Shown here: piece by piece, positions 1-8,274 of the stretch
Layout of the letters: each line of letters starts with the position of its first letter
Position numbering within the stretch: the stretch's first letter is position 1
NCBI RefSeq assembly: GCF_034932065.1
Contig: NZ_JAYGHP010000005.1
Location: forward strand, 62,001 to 126,000
Length of the DNA stretch: 64,000 nt
Source: Crocosphaera sp. UHCC 0190
Lineage (GTDB): Bacteria; Cyanobacteriota; Cyanobacteriia; Cyanobacteriales; Microcystaceae
Reading direction: 5' to 3'
Notes under the pieces: generated by a model
The model's input: only the letters and a program-made list of their open reading frames with translations
Database searches by the model: none
What the model was told of the DNA's origin: nothing
Program-made: the position numbers and the translations under genes

Positions 1-964
1 AGGAGTTAAATTCTTGGGGATCACCCAGAGGGGTTCCTGTCCCATGAGCTTCAATATAGCTGATTTGATTCGCCTTAACCCCCGCATTTTTCAAAGCTTG
101 ACGAATGACTGCCTGTTGAGATGGGCCATTAGGTGCTGTTAAACCATTCGTTAAGCCATCTTGATTAACTGCCGAGCCTTTAATCACAGCATAAATCTTA
201 TTTTCACCCCGTAGCGCGTCTGAAAGCCTTTTTAGAACAACGATGCCACATCCTTCGCCGCGAACATAGCCATCTGCTCTGGCATCAAAGGTTTTACAAT
301 GGCCATCGGATGCCATCATGCGAGCTTGAGAAAAGATAATTGTGCCTTCTGGGGACAAAATTAGGTTAACGCCCCCCGCTAAACATAAATCTGATTCCTG
401 AAGCCGTAGACTTTGACAAGCATAGTGAACTGCTACGAGGGATGAGGAACAAGCAGTATCTATGGCTAAACTAGGCCCCTTTAAATTTAACAGGTAGGAT
501 AAACGATTGGCTGTAATGCACAATGCGTTTCCGGTTCCACTATAAGCACTTATTTTAGAGATATCTTGTAGGGATGCTCTACCATAATCATTATTACTAA
601 TACCGACAAAAACCCCTGTTTGACTTTCAGCAAGCTCCTTTGGGATTAAACCCCCGTTTTCTAGAGCTTCCCAAGCCACTTCTAACAATAGTCTTTGTTG
701 AGGATCAATATATTCAGCTTCACGAGGAGAAATCCGAAAGAATTCTGCATCAAAAGCATCTATTTCCTTTAAAAAACCACCCCACTTTGTATTCATCTTG
801 CCTGGGGTCGCAGGAGTTTCCTCATACAATGATTCTATATCCCAACGATCTGGAGGTACTTCCGTAATTGCATCAATGCCATTACGCAATAGTTGCCAAT
901 AATGTTGGGGATCATTGGCAGAGGGAAAACGACAACTTAGACCGATGATGGCGATAGGTTCCAA
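1..964 (-). CDS. Type I polyketide synthase, ketosynthase end (partial)
   Basis: The gene reads leftward and is cut by the left edge, so only about 321 residues are seen. They form a beta-ketoacyl synthase domain: an N-terminal EPIAIIGLSCRFP block, the active-site motif DTACSSSL with Cys near residue 172, and the first His motif EAHGTGTPLGDP at the edge. ATG is absent. I place the start at a TTG (964) behind a GGAG about 12 bases upstream; another TTG lies 7 codons earlier, just after an in-frame TAG. It follows genes for a fatty acyl-AMP ligase, an ACP and a DUF29 protein on the same strand. A module that extends a fatty acid loaded on the free ACP is therefore likely. The product (1-alkene, as for olefin synthase, or another lipid polyketide) depends on domains beyond the window. 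Confidence 0.93.
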   Translation of the reverse strand, partial: MEPIAIIGLSCRFPSANDPQHYWQLLRNGIDAITEVPPDRWDIESLYEETPATPGKMNTKWGGFLKEIDAFDAEFFRISPREAEYIDPQQRLLLEVAWEALENGGLIPKELAESQTGVFVGISNNDYGRASLQDISKISAYSGTGNALCITANRLSYLLNLKGPSLAIDTACSSSLVAVHYACQSLRLQESDLCLAGGVNLILSPEGTIIFSQARMMASDGHCKTFDARADGYVRGEGCGIVVLKRLSDALRGENKIYAVIKGSAVNQDGLTNGLTAPNGPSQQAVIRQALKNAGVKANQISYIEAHGTGTPLGDPQEFNS

Positions 965-1065
965 AATTACCTTGTTCTCCAAACGCTATATTTTGAGTAT
1001 TCCCCAGATTTACTGATCAATAACACTTGTCACTTTACTTAATCTTTACAATTAGTTGGGGTAGT

Positions 1066-1518
1066 TTACTCAGGCAAATAATCGGGATTTAGGGTTTCTT
1101 CTGGAGTAAAGGGACAGCTTTCAGGAAAACTTGTTAGGGATAATCCGGTTTCTTCGGCAGCCCACTCCTTCGCGGGAAAGTAACAATCTAAAAAGATTTC
1201 TCTAAAATAAGGCTTGAGTCCTGGATGCTTCCCTAATGCTTTATTGATACGTCGGCGATGCTCCTTGATGCTCCCTCTCCAACTTCCACAACGATAATCG
1301 GGTTGGTATTTCCATTTAATCAGGTGGGCTAGGACAACAATCAAATTGTTTTCCAATGCGTCTTTGCGGGACCCACCCATTTCTTCTAATTCCTCAATCA
1401 AGTGTTTTATATCTAGGGCTGAAAAATTCCCAGAACGGAGCGATTCCGAAGTTTTCGACAACCAGAGAGGATAATTTTGAACGTAAAGTTCTTTAGGGAT
1501 TACTTCAGTAGTCATCAA
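1066..1518 (-). CDS. DUF29 family protein
   Basis: A 150-residue protein with the usual DUF29 layout: an N-terminal block with LYVQNYPLWL, then HLIEELEEMG, a His/Lys stretch around HLIKWKYQP, SWRGSI, and a C-terminal ETGL..FPE..P..PE pattern. DUF29 proteins are common in cyanobacteria and their function is unknown. The length is normal. It sits between the acyl carrier protein gene (30 bases away) and the polyketide synthase gene (about 100 bases away) on the same strand, so it may be co-transcribed. DUF29 genes occur in many contexts, so it may be a passenger rather than part of the pathway. Confidence 0.85.
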   Translation of the reverse strand: MMTTEVIPKELYVQNYPLWLSKTSESLRSGNFSALDIKHLIEELEEMGGSRKDALENNLIVVLAHLIKWKYQPDYRCGSWRGSIKEHRRRINKALGKHPGLKPYFREIFLDCYFPAKEWAAEETGLSLTSFPESCPFTPEETLNPDYLPE

Positions 1519-1548
1519 GACTCTCCTAATTGATAAGATGATAATTAG

Positions 1549-1815
1549 TCATTCTATCATTGTAACAATATGGTTTGCCAAAGCCTCAATCGTTGGATAA
1601 TCAAATAAGAGAGTGGGATCGAGATTTTGTCCTAACCATTCTTGAAGATCTCCTGTTAACACAATGGCCGCTGAAGAATCTAGCCCATATTCATTAAATG
1701 ATGCCTGAGTATCGATCTTGTTTGGCTCAATTTCTAGGAGTTGAGATAAATAAGAAACTAGCCAATTTTCAATGTCAGTGTAGCCAGGGTGTTTTTCTGA
1801 GGTATTTTGGCTCAT
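1549..1815 (-). CDS. Acyl carrier protein (free-standing)
   Basis: An 88-residue protein with the acyl/peptidyl carrier fold signature. The motif YGLDSS contains the phosphopantetheine-attachment Ser at about residue 47, followed by the helix-III pattern LFDYPTIEALANHI. This is the FDYPT type of polyketide and NRPS carrier domains rather than the fatty-acid AcpP type. It lies directly downstream of the fatty acyl-AMP ligase gene and upstream of the ketosynthase. The inferred role is to accept the activated fatty acyl group from the ligase and present it to the polyketide synthase. In olefin synthase the same ACP is usually fused behind the ligase domain; here it is separate. Confidence 0.92.
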   Translation of the reverse strand: MSQNTSEKHPGYTDIENWLVSYLSQLLEIEPNKIDTQASFNEYGLDSSAAIVLTGDLQEWLGQNLDPTLLFDYPTIEALANHIVTMIE

Positions 1816-1959
1816 AAATTCTAACTTTCTAAAGTATTTAGCTAGAAAAAACCCAACTTTTGAAAAAAGTAACTTTTTGAGGTTTCATCATAGCTCTATT
1901 AGAAATCCTAACATTTTTGGATCTTCTTATGAGTCAATACTTTTAATGAGATAAGAATT

Positions 1960-3744
1960 TTAGGCAATTTTGTCCAGATTCATGCTTGCTAAATTAACAG
2001 ATTGTACACATTCAACCATATTGTTTAAAAATTGCTCTTTACAGCGATAACGTTGAATTTTGCCGCTAGAAGTCTTGGGAATGGTTGCTGTTCTCAATAA
2101 CACAATTTCATGAACCTGTAACCCATGATGTTTGGCAACTGCTTGGCGAATACATCTCTCGACTTCATCAATATCTATCTTGCGTAAATAGGTTCGCTCG
2201 ACTTCTTGGGCAATGACGAGTCGTTCGTTTCCAACCGTTCCCACAACAAAAGCAGCACCGCAACTCGCTCTTAATGCTGGATGACTTTGTTCAACTGTTA
2301 ATTCAATATCTTGAGGATAATGATTACGGCCCCTAATAATGAGGACATCTTTGAGTCTTCCTGTGACAAATAACTCCCCATTTTCTGCCAGAAACCCTAA
2401 ATCTCCTGTGCGTAAAAACGGCCCTGCTTGAGTATCTGCTAAATAAGCATCAAATGTTTCTTGAGTCTTTTGGGGTTGTTGCCAATAACCTTGGGCTACA
2501 CTCTTCCCTGATACCCAAATCTCTCCTACCTGATTCTTGTCACATTCAATTAAAGTATTAGGGTCAACAATTTTCACTTTTTGTCCTAACCATTCTCGCC
2601 CACAACTAACCAATTTTCGACTATTTGGTTGTTGTGCAGAAACTTCAATCACCTGATTTTCTTCTAGGGCTTTCTCGTCTACAGTTTTGAGTCTGGGGGC
2701 TTGAGATTTCTTGCCACCTGTAATCAATAAAGTCGCCTCAGCCATTCCATAGCAGGGATAAAAAGCCTCTTTACGGAAACCACAGGGTCCAAACTTATCA
2801 GCAAAGGCTTCCAAGGTTTCAGCCCGAATGGGTTCAGCCCCCGTAAAAGCCACTTCCCAACTACTTAAATCTAAGGTTTCCATTTGTTCGCGGGTCACTT
2901 TCTGAACACACAAATCATAAGCAAAGTTAGGGCCACCGCTAGTGGTAGCACGATAATCAGAAATCGCTTTTAACCAACGATAGGGCTTTTGTAGGAAGTC
3001 TACGGGGGACATTAACACACAAGGAAAACCCACATATAAAGGCTGTAAGATGTTGCCGATGAGTCCCATGTCATGAAAGAGAGGTAGCCACCCGACACCG
3101 CAACTAGAGGAAGTATGGCCAAATCCTTGTTCAATAATTTGTAGATTATGAAGAAGATTTCCATGACTGACCATCACGCCTTTAGGGTTTCCGGTTGAAC
3201 CCGATGTATATTGTAGGAAAGCAAGATCTTTTTGACGAATTTCAGGTAATTTCCAATCCTGATTAAAGGGTTTGGGAAGATTATCTGTCGTTAACCACTT
3301 TAAATCCGATAATTCTGGATATTGTTCTAAGCTTTCTTCTAAGTTACTCTTGATCACACTGGTAGTTAATACTTCTTTGGCTTGACAATCAGCAATAATG
3401 GCTTGTAATCTGTCAAGGGATTGATTGCGTCTAGGTGGATAAACGGGAACCGCAACCACCCCGGCATATAAACAGGCAAAAAATGCCACAATAAAATCTA
3501 ATCCAGGAGAATACATCAGTAAAGCTCGTTCTCCTTGCAGTCCAAGCTCGTAGAGAATAGCTCCAAGCTCTCTAGATTTTCTATCTAATTCTTCATAAGT
3601 TAAGGAAAATTCTTCTGCTTCACCCCGCTCTAAAAAGGTGTAAGCAGTTTGCAATGGTTGATATCTGGCTCTTTTTTTAAGAAGACTGACTAAACTTTCT
3701 CTAGGGGTTAATGTTAATAAGGGGGGTTGTTGCAGTTGATACAT
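1960..3744 (-). CDS. Fatty acyl-AMP ligase (FAAL), copy A
   Basis: A 594-residue adenylate-forming enzyme. The N-terminal domain carries the P-loop YTSGSTGNPKGVM, the FAAL motifs WLPLFHDMGLIG and GGPNFAYDLC, and YPCYGMAEATL. The C-terminal domain has RTGDLGF, GRLKDVLIIRGRNHYPQDIE and the catalytic Lys in IPKTSSGKIQR. FAALs activate fatty acids as acyl-AMP and pass them to an ACP, here probably the next gene (1549-1815). The central third (about 2300-3210) is nearly identical at DNA level to copy B on the opposite strand, while both ends differ much more. It lacks the roughly 30-residue C-terminal insert of copy B. It is the first gene of the minus-strand polyketide operon. The acyl chain length cannot be read from the sequence. 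Confidence 0.93.
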   Translation of the reverse strand: MYQLQQPPLLTLTPRESLVSLLKKRARYQPLQTAYTFLERGEAEEFSLTYEELDRKSRELGAILYELGLQGERALLMYSPGLDFIVAFFACLYAGVVAVPVYPPRRNQSLDRLQAIIADCQAKEVLTTSVIKSNLEESLEQYPELSDLKWLTTDNLPKPFNQDWKLPEIRQKDLAFLQYTSGSTGNPKGVMVSHGNLLHNLQIIEQGFGHTSSSCGVGWLPLFHDMGLIGNILQPLYVGFPCVLMSPVDFLQKPYRWLKAISDYRATTSGGPNFAYDLCVQKVTREQMETLDLSSWEVAFTGAEPIRAETLEAFADKFGPCGFRKEAFYPCYGMAEATLLITGGKKSQAPRLKTVDEKALEENQVIEVSAQQPNSRKLVSCGREWLGQKVKIVDPNTLIECDKNQVGEIWVSGKSVAQGYWQQPQKTQETFDAYLADTQAGPFLRTGDLGFLAENGELFVTGRLKDVLIIRGRNHYPQDIELTVEQSHPALRASCGAAFVVGTVGNERLVIAQEVERTYLRKIDIDEVERCIRQAVAKHHGLQVHEIVLLRTATIPKTSSGKIQRYRCKEQFLNNMVECVQSVNLASMNLDKIA

Positions 3745-3973
3745 GATTTTTCACGTCTCACATCAGAATTAGGGTTCAACAGGGTTGAGTCTGATGATGG
3801 ATGGAAAAAGTAAAAAACTCGTGAGGGTAAAAATGACTAAATATTGCGAAAATCACAGAGAACATCTATATTTACTAATATGTATCTCATGATCTTTACC
3901 TGATAATACCTATTATCATTTTTTATAGTTACGCAATATTTCGGATCTAAAAAAGTCTGTAAAGAGGTTAAAT
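3745..3973. promoter_or_regulatory. Divergent promoter region between two FAAL genes
   Basis: This 229-base AT-rich gap must hold the promoters for both FAAL genes, because they start in opposite directions. Its clearest element is a perfect inverted repeat at 3901-3918: TGATAATA, two bases, then TATTATCA. The half-sites resemble those of Fur boxes (TGATAAT/ATTATCA), although the spacing differs from the classical box. I infer an operator or a strong AT-rich symmetrical site that could control both genes together. No convincing -35/-10 pair was pinned down. Confidence 0.45.
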
Positions 3974-5896
3974 TTGGATAAAGAAGAAATTGATTATTCT
4001 ACGATTATGGTTTCTACATTTAAGAGAGTTAATTACCTTACTAATCTTTTTTCTCCACACAATAATATTGAGTCTCCATCAAATCTGTTAGACCTTCTGA
4101 GATGGAGAGCAATCAATCAATCGACACAAAAAGCTTATACATTTTTACAAAATGGAGAAACAGAATTAGTCAACTTAACTTATCAAGACTTAGATTTACA
4201 AGCTAGAAATATTGCTGCAAAAATGCAATCTTTAGGAGTTGCCGGAGAAAGGGCTTTACTGTTATATTCACCAGGAATTGAGTTTATTTCCGCATTTTTT
4301 GGCTGTTTGTATGCTGGTGTTATTCCGGTTCCGCTTTATCCTCCCAAACGTAACCAAAACTTATCACGACTCCAATCAATTGTGGCAAATGCTGAGGCAA
4401 CACTCGCATTAACAACCCACGATATCTTAGAAAACGTCGAAAAACATTTTGTTAACACACCAGACTTAGCCGCACTAACCTGGTTTACTACGGATAATTA
4501 CGAAGAAAAACTGGCAGAAGCCTGGTATCCTCCCGAAATAACCCGTAATTCCCTAGCTTTCTTGCAATATACATCCGGTTCAACCGGAAGTCCCAAAGGG
4601 GTAATGGTCAGTCATGGAAATCTTCTTCATAATCTACAAATTATTGAACAAGGATTTGGCCATACTTCCTCTAGTTGCGGTGTCGGGTGGCTACCTCTCT
4701 TTCATGACATGGGACTCATCGGCAACATCTTACAGCCTTTATATGTCGGTTTTCCTTGTGTGTTAATGTCTCCTGTGGACTTTCTCCAAAAGCCTTATCG
4801 TTGGTTACAAGCGATTTCCCAATATGGTGCTACCACTAGCGGTGGCCCCAACTTTGCCTATGATTTATGTGTTCAGAAAGTCACTCCTGAACAACTGGCA
4901 ACCCTAGATTTAAGCAGTTGGGAAGTGGCGTTTACGGGGGCTGAACCCATTCGGGCTGAAACCTTAGAAGCCTTTGCCCAGAAGTTTGCCGCCTCTGGTT
5001 TCCGTAAAGAGGCTTTCTATCCCTGCTATGGTATGGCTGAGTCTACTTTATTTGTTACTGGTGGCATCAAATCTCAACTCCCTGTCTTCAAAACCGTTGA
5101 TGAAAAAGCTTTAGAAGAAAATCGGGTGATTGATGCTCCTGCTGAACAAGGCAAAACAAGAACCCTAGTGGGTTGTGGTCGAGAATGCTTAGGACAAATC
5201 GTGAAAATTGTTGACCCTAATACTTTAACTGAATGTGACAAGAATCAGGTAGGAGAAATTTGGGTATCAGGAGAGAGTGTGGCTCAAGGTTATTGGCAAC
5301 AACCCCAAAAGACTCAAGAAACGTTTAACACTTATCTCTCAGATACTCAGGCCAGTCCCTTTTTGAGAACAGGAGATTTAGGCTTTATCTCAGATGACGG
5401 CGAGTTATTTGTCACGGGAAGACTCAAAGATGTCCTCATTATTCGGGGACGTAACCACTATCCCCAAGATCTTGAATTAACAGCCGAAGAAAGTCATCTG
5501 GGAATAATCAGTCATCGCAGCGCAGCCTTTACCACTGAAGTCAATGGTAAAGAACAGTTAATCATTGTGGCTGAGGTTGAACGCCGCTATCATAATCGTC
5601 GTCAACAATCTTCTGCTGTTTCCCCTGAACAAGAAAAACGGATGTCAAGCGATCGCTGCGCTCAAGAGTCAGTTGATCCAGGGTTTGAGGCTGAACTCTC
5701 AGAACCTCCCGTTTTCGAGACAATTGTCAGGAGTATTAAACAAGCAATTGCTAAACATCATGGGTTACAAGTTAATCGTGTTCTTTTATTAAGGGTTGGC
5801 ACAATTCCCAAAACCTCCAGTGGAAAAATTCAAAGGTATGCCTGTCGTCAAGGTTTTCTAGAAGAAACTTTAAATATTATTTACGATAGCCATTAA
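3974..5896 (+). CDS. Fatty acyl-AMP ligase (FAAL), copy B
   Basis: A 640-residue FAAL with the same motifs as copy A: YTSGSTGSPKGVM, WLPLFHDMGLIG, YPCYGMAESTL, RTGDLGF, GRLKDVLIIRGRNHYP and the catalytic Lys in IPKTSSGKIQR. I accept the TTG start because AGAGG lies about 7 bases before it; an ATG 11 codons later is the alternative. Between EVERRY and the last helix there is an extra segment containing VDPGFE. That segment is found in many FAALs, so it looks ancestral rather than inserted. No ACP follows. It may load the same ACP or polyketide synthase as copy A, or serve another pathway. Copy A and copy B are nearly identical from about residue 196 to 500 and clearly divergent outside that stretch. 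Confidence 0.92.
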   Translation: MDKEEIDYSTIMVSTFKRVNYLTNLFSPHNNIESPSNLLDLLRWRAINQSTQKAYTFLQNGETELVNLTYQDLDLQARNIAAKMQSLGVAGERALLLYSPGIEFISAFFGCLYAGVIPVPLYPPKRNQNLSRLQSIVANAEATLALTTHDILENVEKHFVNTPDLAALTWFTTDNYEEKLAEAWYPPEITRNSLAFLQYTSGSTGSPKGVMVSHGNLLHNLQIIEQGFGHTSSSCGVGWLPLFHDMGLIGNILQPLYVGFPCVLMSPVDFLQKPYRWLQAISQYGATTSGGPNFAYDLCVQKVTPEQLATLDLSSWEVAFTGAEPIRAETLEAFAQKFAASGFRKEAFYPCYGMAESTLFVTGGIKSQLPVFKTVDEKALEENRVIDAPAEQGKTRTLVGCGRECLGQIVKIVDPNTLTECDKNQVGEIWVSGESVAQGYWQQPQKTQETFNTYLSDTQASPFLRTGDLGFISDDGELFVTGRLKDVLIIRGRNHYPQDLELTAEESHLGIISHRSAAFTTEVNGKEQLIIVAEVERRYHNRRQQSSAVSPEQEKRMSSDRCAQESVDPGFEAELSEPPVFETIVRSIKQAIAKHHGLQVNRVLLLRVGTIPKTSSGKIQRYACRQGFLEETLNIIYDSH

Positions 5897-5929
5897 CCCA
5901 GGGCGATTTCATGCTCTAAAACGCCTTAA

Positions 5930-6010
5930 CCCGCTTTGGGTTGGGCTATGCCCGCCTGCGCGGGCCATCCAAGGAATTATTAATATTTGAGCCTGCCTAC
6001 GCAGGCTTCG
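5930..6010. repeat. GC-rich hairpins downstream of FAAL B
   Basis: Two hairpins stand out: GCCCGCCTGCGCGGGC at 5950-5965 and AGCCTGCCTACGCAGGCT at 5990-6007. A third, CAGGCTTCAGCCTG, lies beyond the MITE at 6132-6145. They are much richer in G+C than their surroundings and look like dispersed cyanobacterial palindromes. They may also act as a transcription barrier between FAAL B and the convergent M20 operon. They lack the T-run of a standard terminator. Confidence 0.55.
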
Positions 6011-6018
6011 TTCCTATA

Positions 6019-6126
6019 ATACCAAATCCGCTTTAGAAAGTAGAGTTATTAAAACCAACAAAACCCAGTAGAAACGTTGCAGGCAACGTCTCTACGTTAA
6101 TCTATTTTGATAACGGGATTTGGTAT
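6019..6126. mobile_element. MITE-like element, 108 bp
   Basis: The element has 11-base terminal inverted repeats, ATACCAAATCC on the left (6019-6029) and GGATTTGGTAT on the right (6116-6126), with TA next to each end. Inside is a 28-base near-perfect palindrome at 6068-6095 (GTAGAAACGTTGC and its mirror). It has no coding capacity. The TA flanks suggest movement by an IS630/Tc1-type transposase, but no such gene is in the window. It lies in the gap between two convergent genes and is probably neutral. Confidence 0.6.
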
Positions 6127-6153
6127 AACTCCAGGCTTCAGCCTGCGAGCATT

Positions 6154-7368
6154 TTAACCACAGCAAAATCTTTCCACACAACGCACAAACATTTCAACCC
6201 CCAAAGATAACACTGTCTCATCAAAATCAAAACGGGGATGATGATGGGGATAAGCTAACCCTTTCTCATGATTAGCTGACCCTAAAAAGAAGTAACATCC
6301 TGGGACTTCTTGTAAAAAGAAGGACATATCTTCCCCTCCCATTGTCTGACAAGTCGGGGCAATTCCTGCGGGGGTTTCTACCACTTCTAAGGCCACGGAA
6401 CGCACCAACTCTGCCATTTTTTCATCATTGATCACTGGGGGATATAAACACCAATAATCGAGTTCATAATTAGCTCCATAACCTTGACAAATTCCGGCAA
6501 CAATTTCCTTAATTCTCTGGCCAAAATACCCCTCAAATTCAGGATTAAAATAACGCACCGTTCCACTCATTCTGGCTGTATCAGCAATCACATTTAAGGC
6601 CGTTCCCGCATGAAGTTCCCCCACTGTTACCACCGCAGAATCAATCGGGTTCACATTACGAGAAACAATAGACTGCAAAGCATTAACAATTTGTGCGCTA
6701 ACCACTACAGAATCAACTGTTTGGTGAGGCATTGCCCCATGGCCGCCTTTTCCAAAGAGATTGAGGCGAAAACATTCAACGGCCGCCATTAAAGGGCCAC
6801 TGCGGACTCCAATGGTTCCTAAAGGCAAATTATTCCATAAATGTAGTCCAATAATTCCATCAACATCAGGATTTTTTAACGCCCCTTCTTCGATCATGGG
6901 TTTAGCACCCCCTGGACTTTCTTCAGCCGGTTGAAAAATGATTTTTACTGTGCCTTGAAAATCTTGACGATGTTGCCATAAATAATAGGCAGTTCCTAGG
7001 GCAATAGTAATATGTCCATCATGACCACAAGCGTGCATCATTCCTTGATGTTGGGAACGATAAGACACTTCATTTTCTTCATGGATTGGTAAGGCATCCA
7101 TATCAGCACGAAGGGCTAAAACTGGGCCAGGATGAGGGCTTTTAATAATGGCAATAATTCCCGTTTTGGCAATGCCTGTTTGATGGGGAATGCCCATTGC
7201 TTCTAATTTTTGAGCAATAAAAGCGGCTGTGATTTCTTCTTGAAAACCCAATTCTGGCCGTTGATGTAAGTGCCGTCGCCATTGCACGAATTGCCCCTGA
7301 AGATTGCAAATTTCTAGGCGAATTTGGGATAAATTAAGAGAAGATAATTGAGGAAAATTAGAAATCAT
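6154..7368 (-). CDS. M20 family amidohydrolase / peptidase
   Basis: A 404-residue metallopeptidase of the IAA-amino-acid hydrolase / N-acyl-amino-acid amidohydrolase group. Visible motifs are WRRHLHQRPELGFQE near residue 30, LRADMDALP near 87, HACGHDGH (Cys114 and His116 metal ligands), FQPAEESPGGA, GGHGAMPHQ in the dimerisation domain, and GGEDMSFFL near the C-terminus. These enzymes split amide bonds between an acyl or amino-acid group and an amino acid. It is the last gene of a four-gene minus-strand operon and starts 19 bases after the transglutaminase-like gene. The context suggests that it may act on peptides handled by the ATP-grasp/alpha-E/transglutaminase set, which is inference. Confidence 0.9.
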   Translation of the reverse strand: MISNFPQLSSLNLSQIRLEICNLQGQFVQWRRHLHQRPELGFQEEITAAFIAQKLEAMGIPHQTGIAKTGIIAIIKSPHPGPVLALRADMDALPIHEENEVSYRSQHQGMMHACGHDGHITIALGTAYYLWQHRQDFQGTVKIIFQPAEESPGGAKPMIEEGALKNPDVDGIIGLHLWNNLPLGTIGVRSGPLMAAVECFRLNLFGKGGHGAMPHQTVDSVVVSAQIVNALQSIVSRNVNPIDSAVVTVGELHAGTALNVIADTARMSGTVRYFNPEFEGYFGQRIKEIVAGICQGYGANYELDYWCLYPPVINDEKMAELVRSVALEVVETPAGIAPTCQTMGGEDMSFFLQEVPGCYFFLGSANHEKGLAYPHHHPRFDFDETVLSLGVEMFVRCVERFCCG

Positions 7369-7386
7369 GGGAGACTAGGGTTAGGA

Positions 7387-8262
7387 TTAATTATGATGTT
7401 CGATACAAAGATGAACGGCGATCGCTGATTCTGGGGGCTGATTTGTCTCTACAATGGGTCTAACGGGGGTAATTTCTCCGGTTACGGGGGCGGCCCCTTG
7501 GGGGACGGGACTAGCGGCTAAGGCAATATATCCATTGGCTACAGCTAAGCCATGAGTGGGGTCATAACCGCGCCAACCCCCTCCTGGCAAATAGACTTCT
7601 ACCCAAGCGTGTAAATCTCTTTGTTCTTGATGGCGATCGCCTTCTTGATAGCCACTGACAAATCTTGCTCCTAACCCTACCACGCGACAGGCTTCCATAA
7701 ATAATAAGGCAGTATCTCGACAAGATCCTTGTTGGTTTTTCCAAGTAATTCCAGGTTGCCAAGGTTCCCCAGTTTCTCTAATTACATAGTGACAGTTTTC
7801 ATGAATTTTTTGATTTAAAGTTGACAAAAAATTTAAGGTATTGCCTTGGACTTTATGTAGAATTTCTTGGGCTAATTGAACAATGACAGGATCAGGAATT
7901 TTATTGTAAAAATCAAGATAAGGTTGCAATTGATTAAATAAAGAAATTGGATAATCAATCGGTAAATTTACAGCCCAAGATTCTAATAAATAACTAAAGG
8001 GATTATTAGTATAAGTTTCTACCTCAGATCTGATATTAATAGTTAATATTTCTGTAGGATAAGTAAACCATAATTGAATCAAATTATTGCCGTTTAAATC
8101 AACAATTTCAGCAGTTTCTTTGGGAATTGGAGTAATTGATAATGAAAAGTTTAATAGATTTTGCCAACCATCAGAACGAGGCCGCATTCTCAGACTATGG
8201 GGGTTAAGAAATACCGGCTGATTATAGGTATAAATAGTTTGATGATGAATAGAATAACGCAC
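7387..8262 (-). CDS. Transglutaminase-like cysteine peptidase family protein
   Basis: A 291-residue protein with an N-terminal beta-rich region (the bacterial transglutaminase-like N domain) and a papain-like core. The catalytic triad is visible as Cys181 (QGSCRDTALLF), His218 (DLHAWVEVY) and Asp234 (GYDPTHG). No signal peptide is seen, so it is probably cytoplasmic. It lies 13 bases downstream of the alpha-E gene and two genes after the ATP-grasp gene, an arrangement conserved in many bacteria. Comparative genomics has linked that set to synthesis or processing of small peptides. The precise substrate is unknown. Confidence 0.9.
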   Translation of the reverse strand: MRYSIHHQTIYTYNQPVFLNPHSLRMRPRSDGWQNLLNFSLSITPIPKETAEIVDLNGNNLIQLWFTYPTEILTINIRSEVETYTNNPFSYLLESWAVNLPIDYPISLFNQLQPYLDFYNKIPDPVIVQLAQEILHKVQGNTLNFLSTLNQKIHENCHYVIRETGEPWQPGITWKNQQGSCRDTALLFMEACRVVGLGARFVSGYQEGDRHQEQRDLHAWVEVYLPGGGWRGYDPTHGLAVANGYIALAASPVPQGAAPVTGEITPVRPIVETNQPPESAIAVHLCIEHHN

Positions 8263-8274
8263 CTAAATTAATAC

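Noticed and set aside
5600-5730. Extra segment in FAAL B taken as a mobile insertion with HIP1
   Set aside because: Other FAALs carry a similar DxVDPGFE-containing segment before the last helix, so FAAL A more likely lost it.
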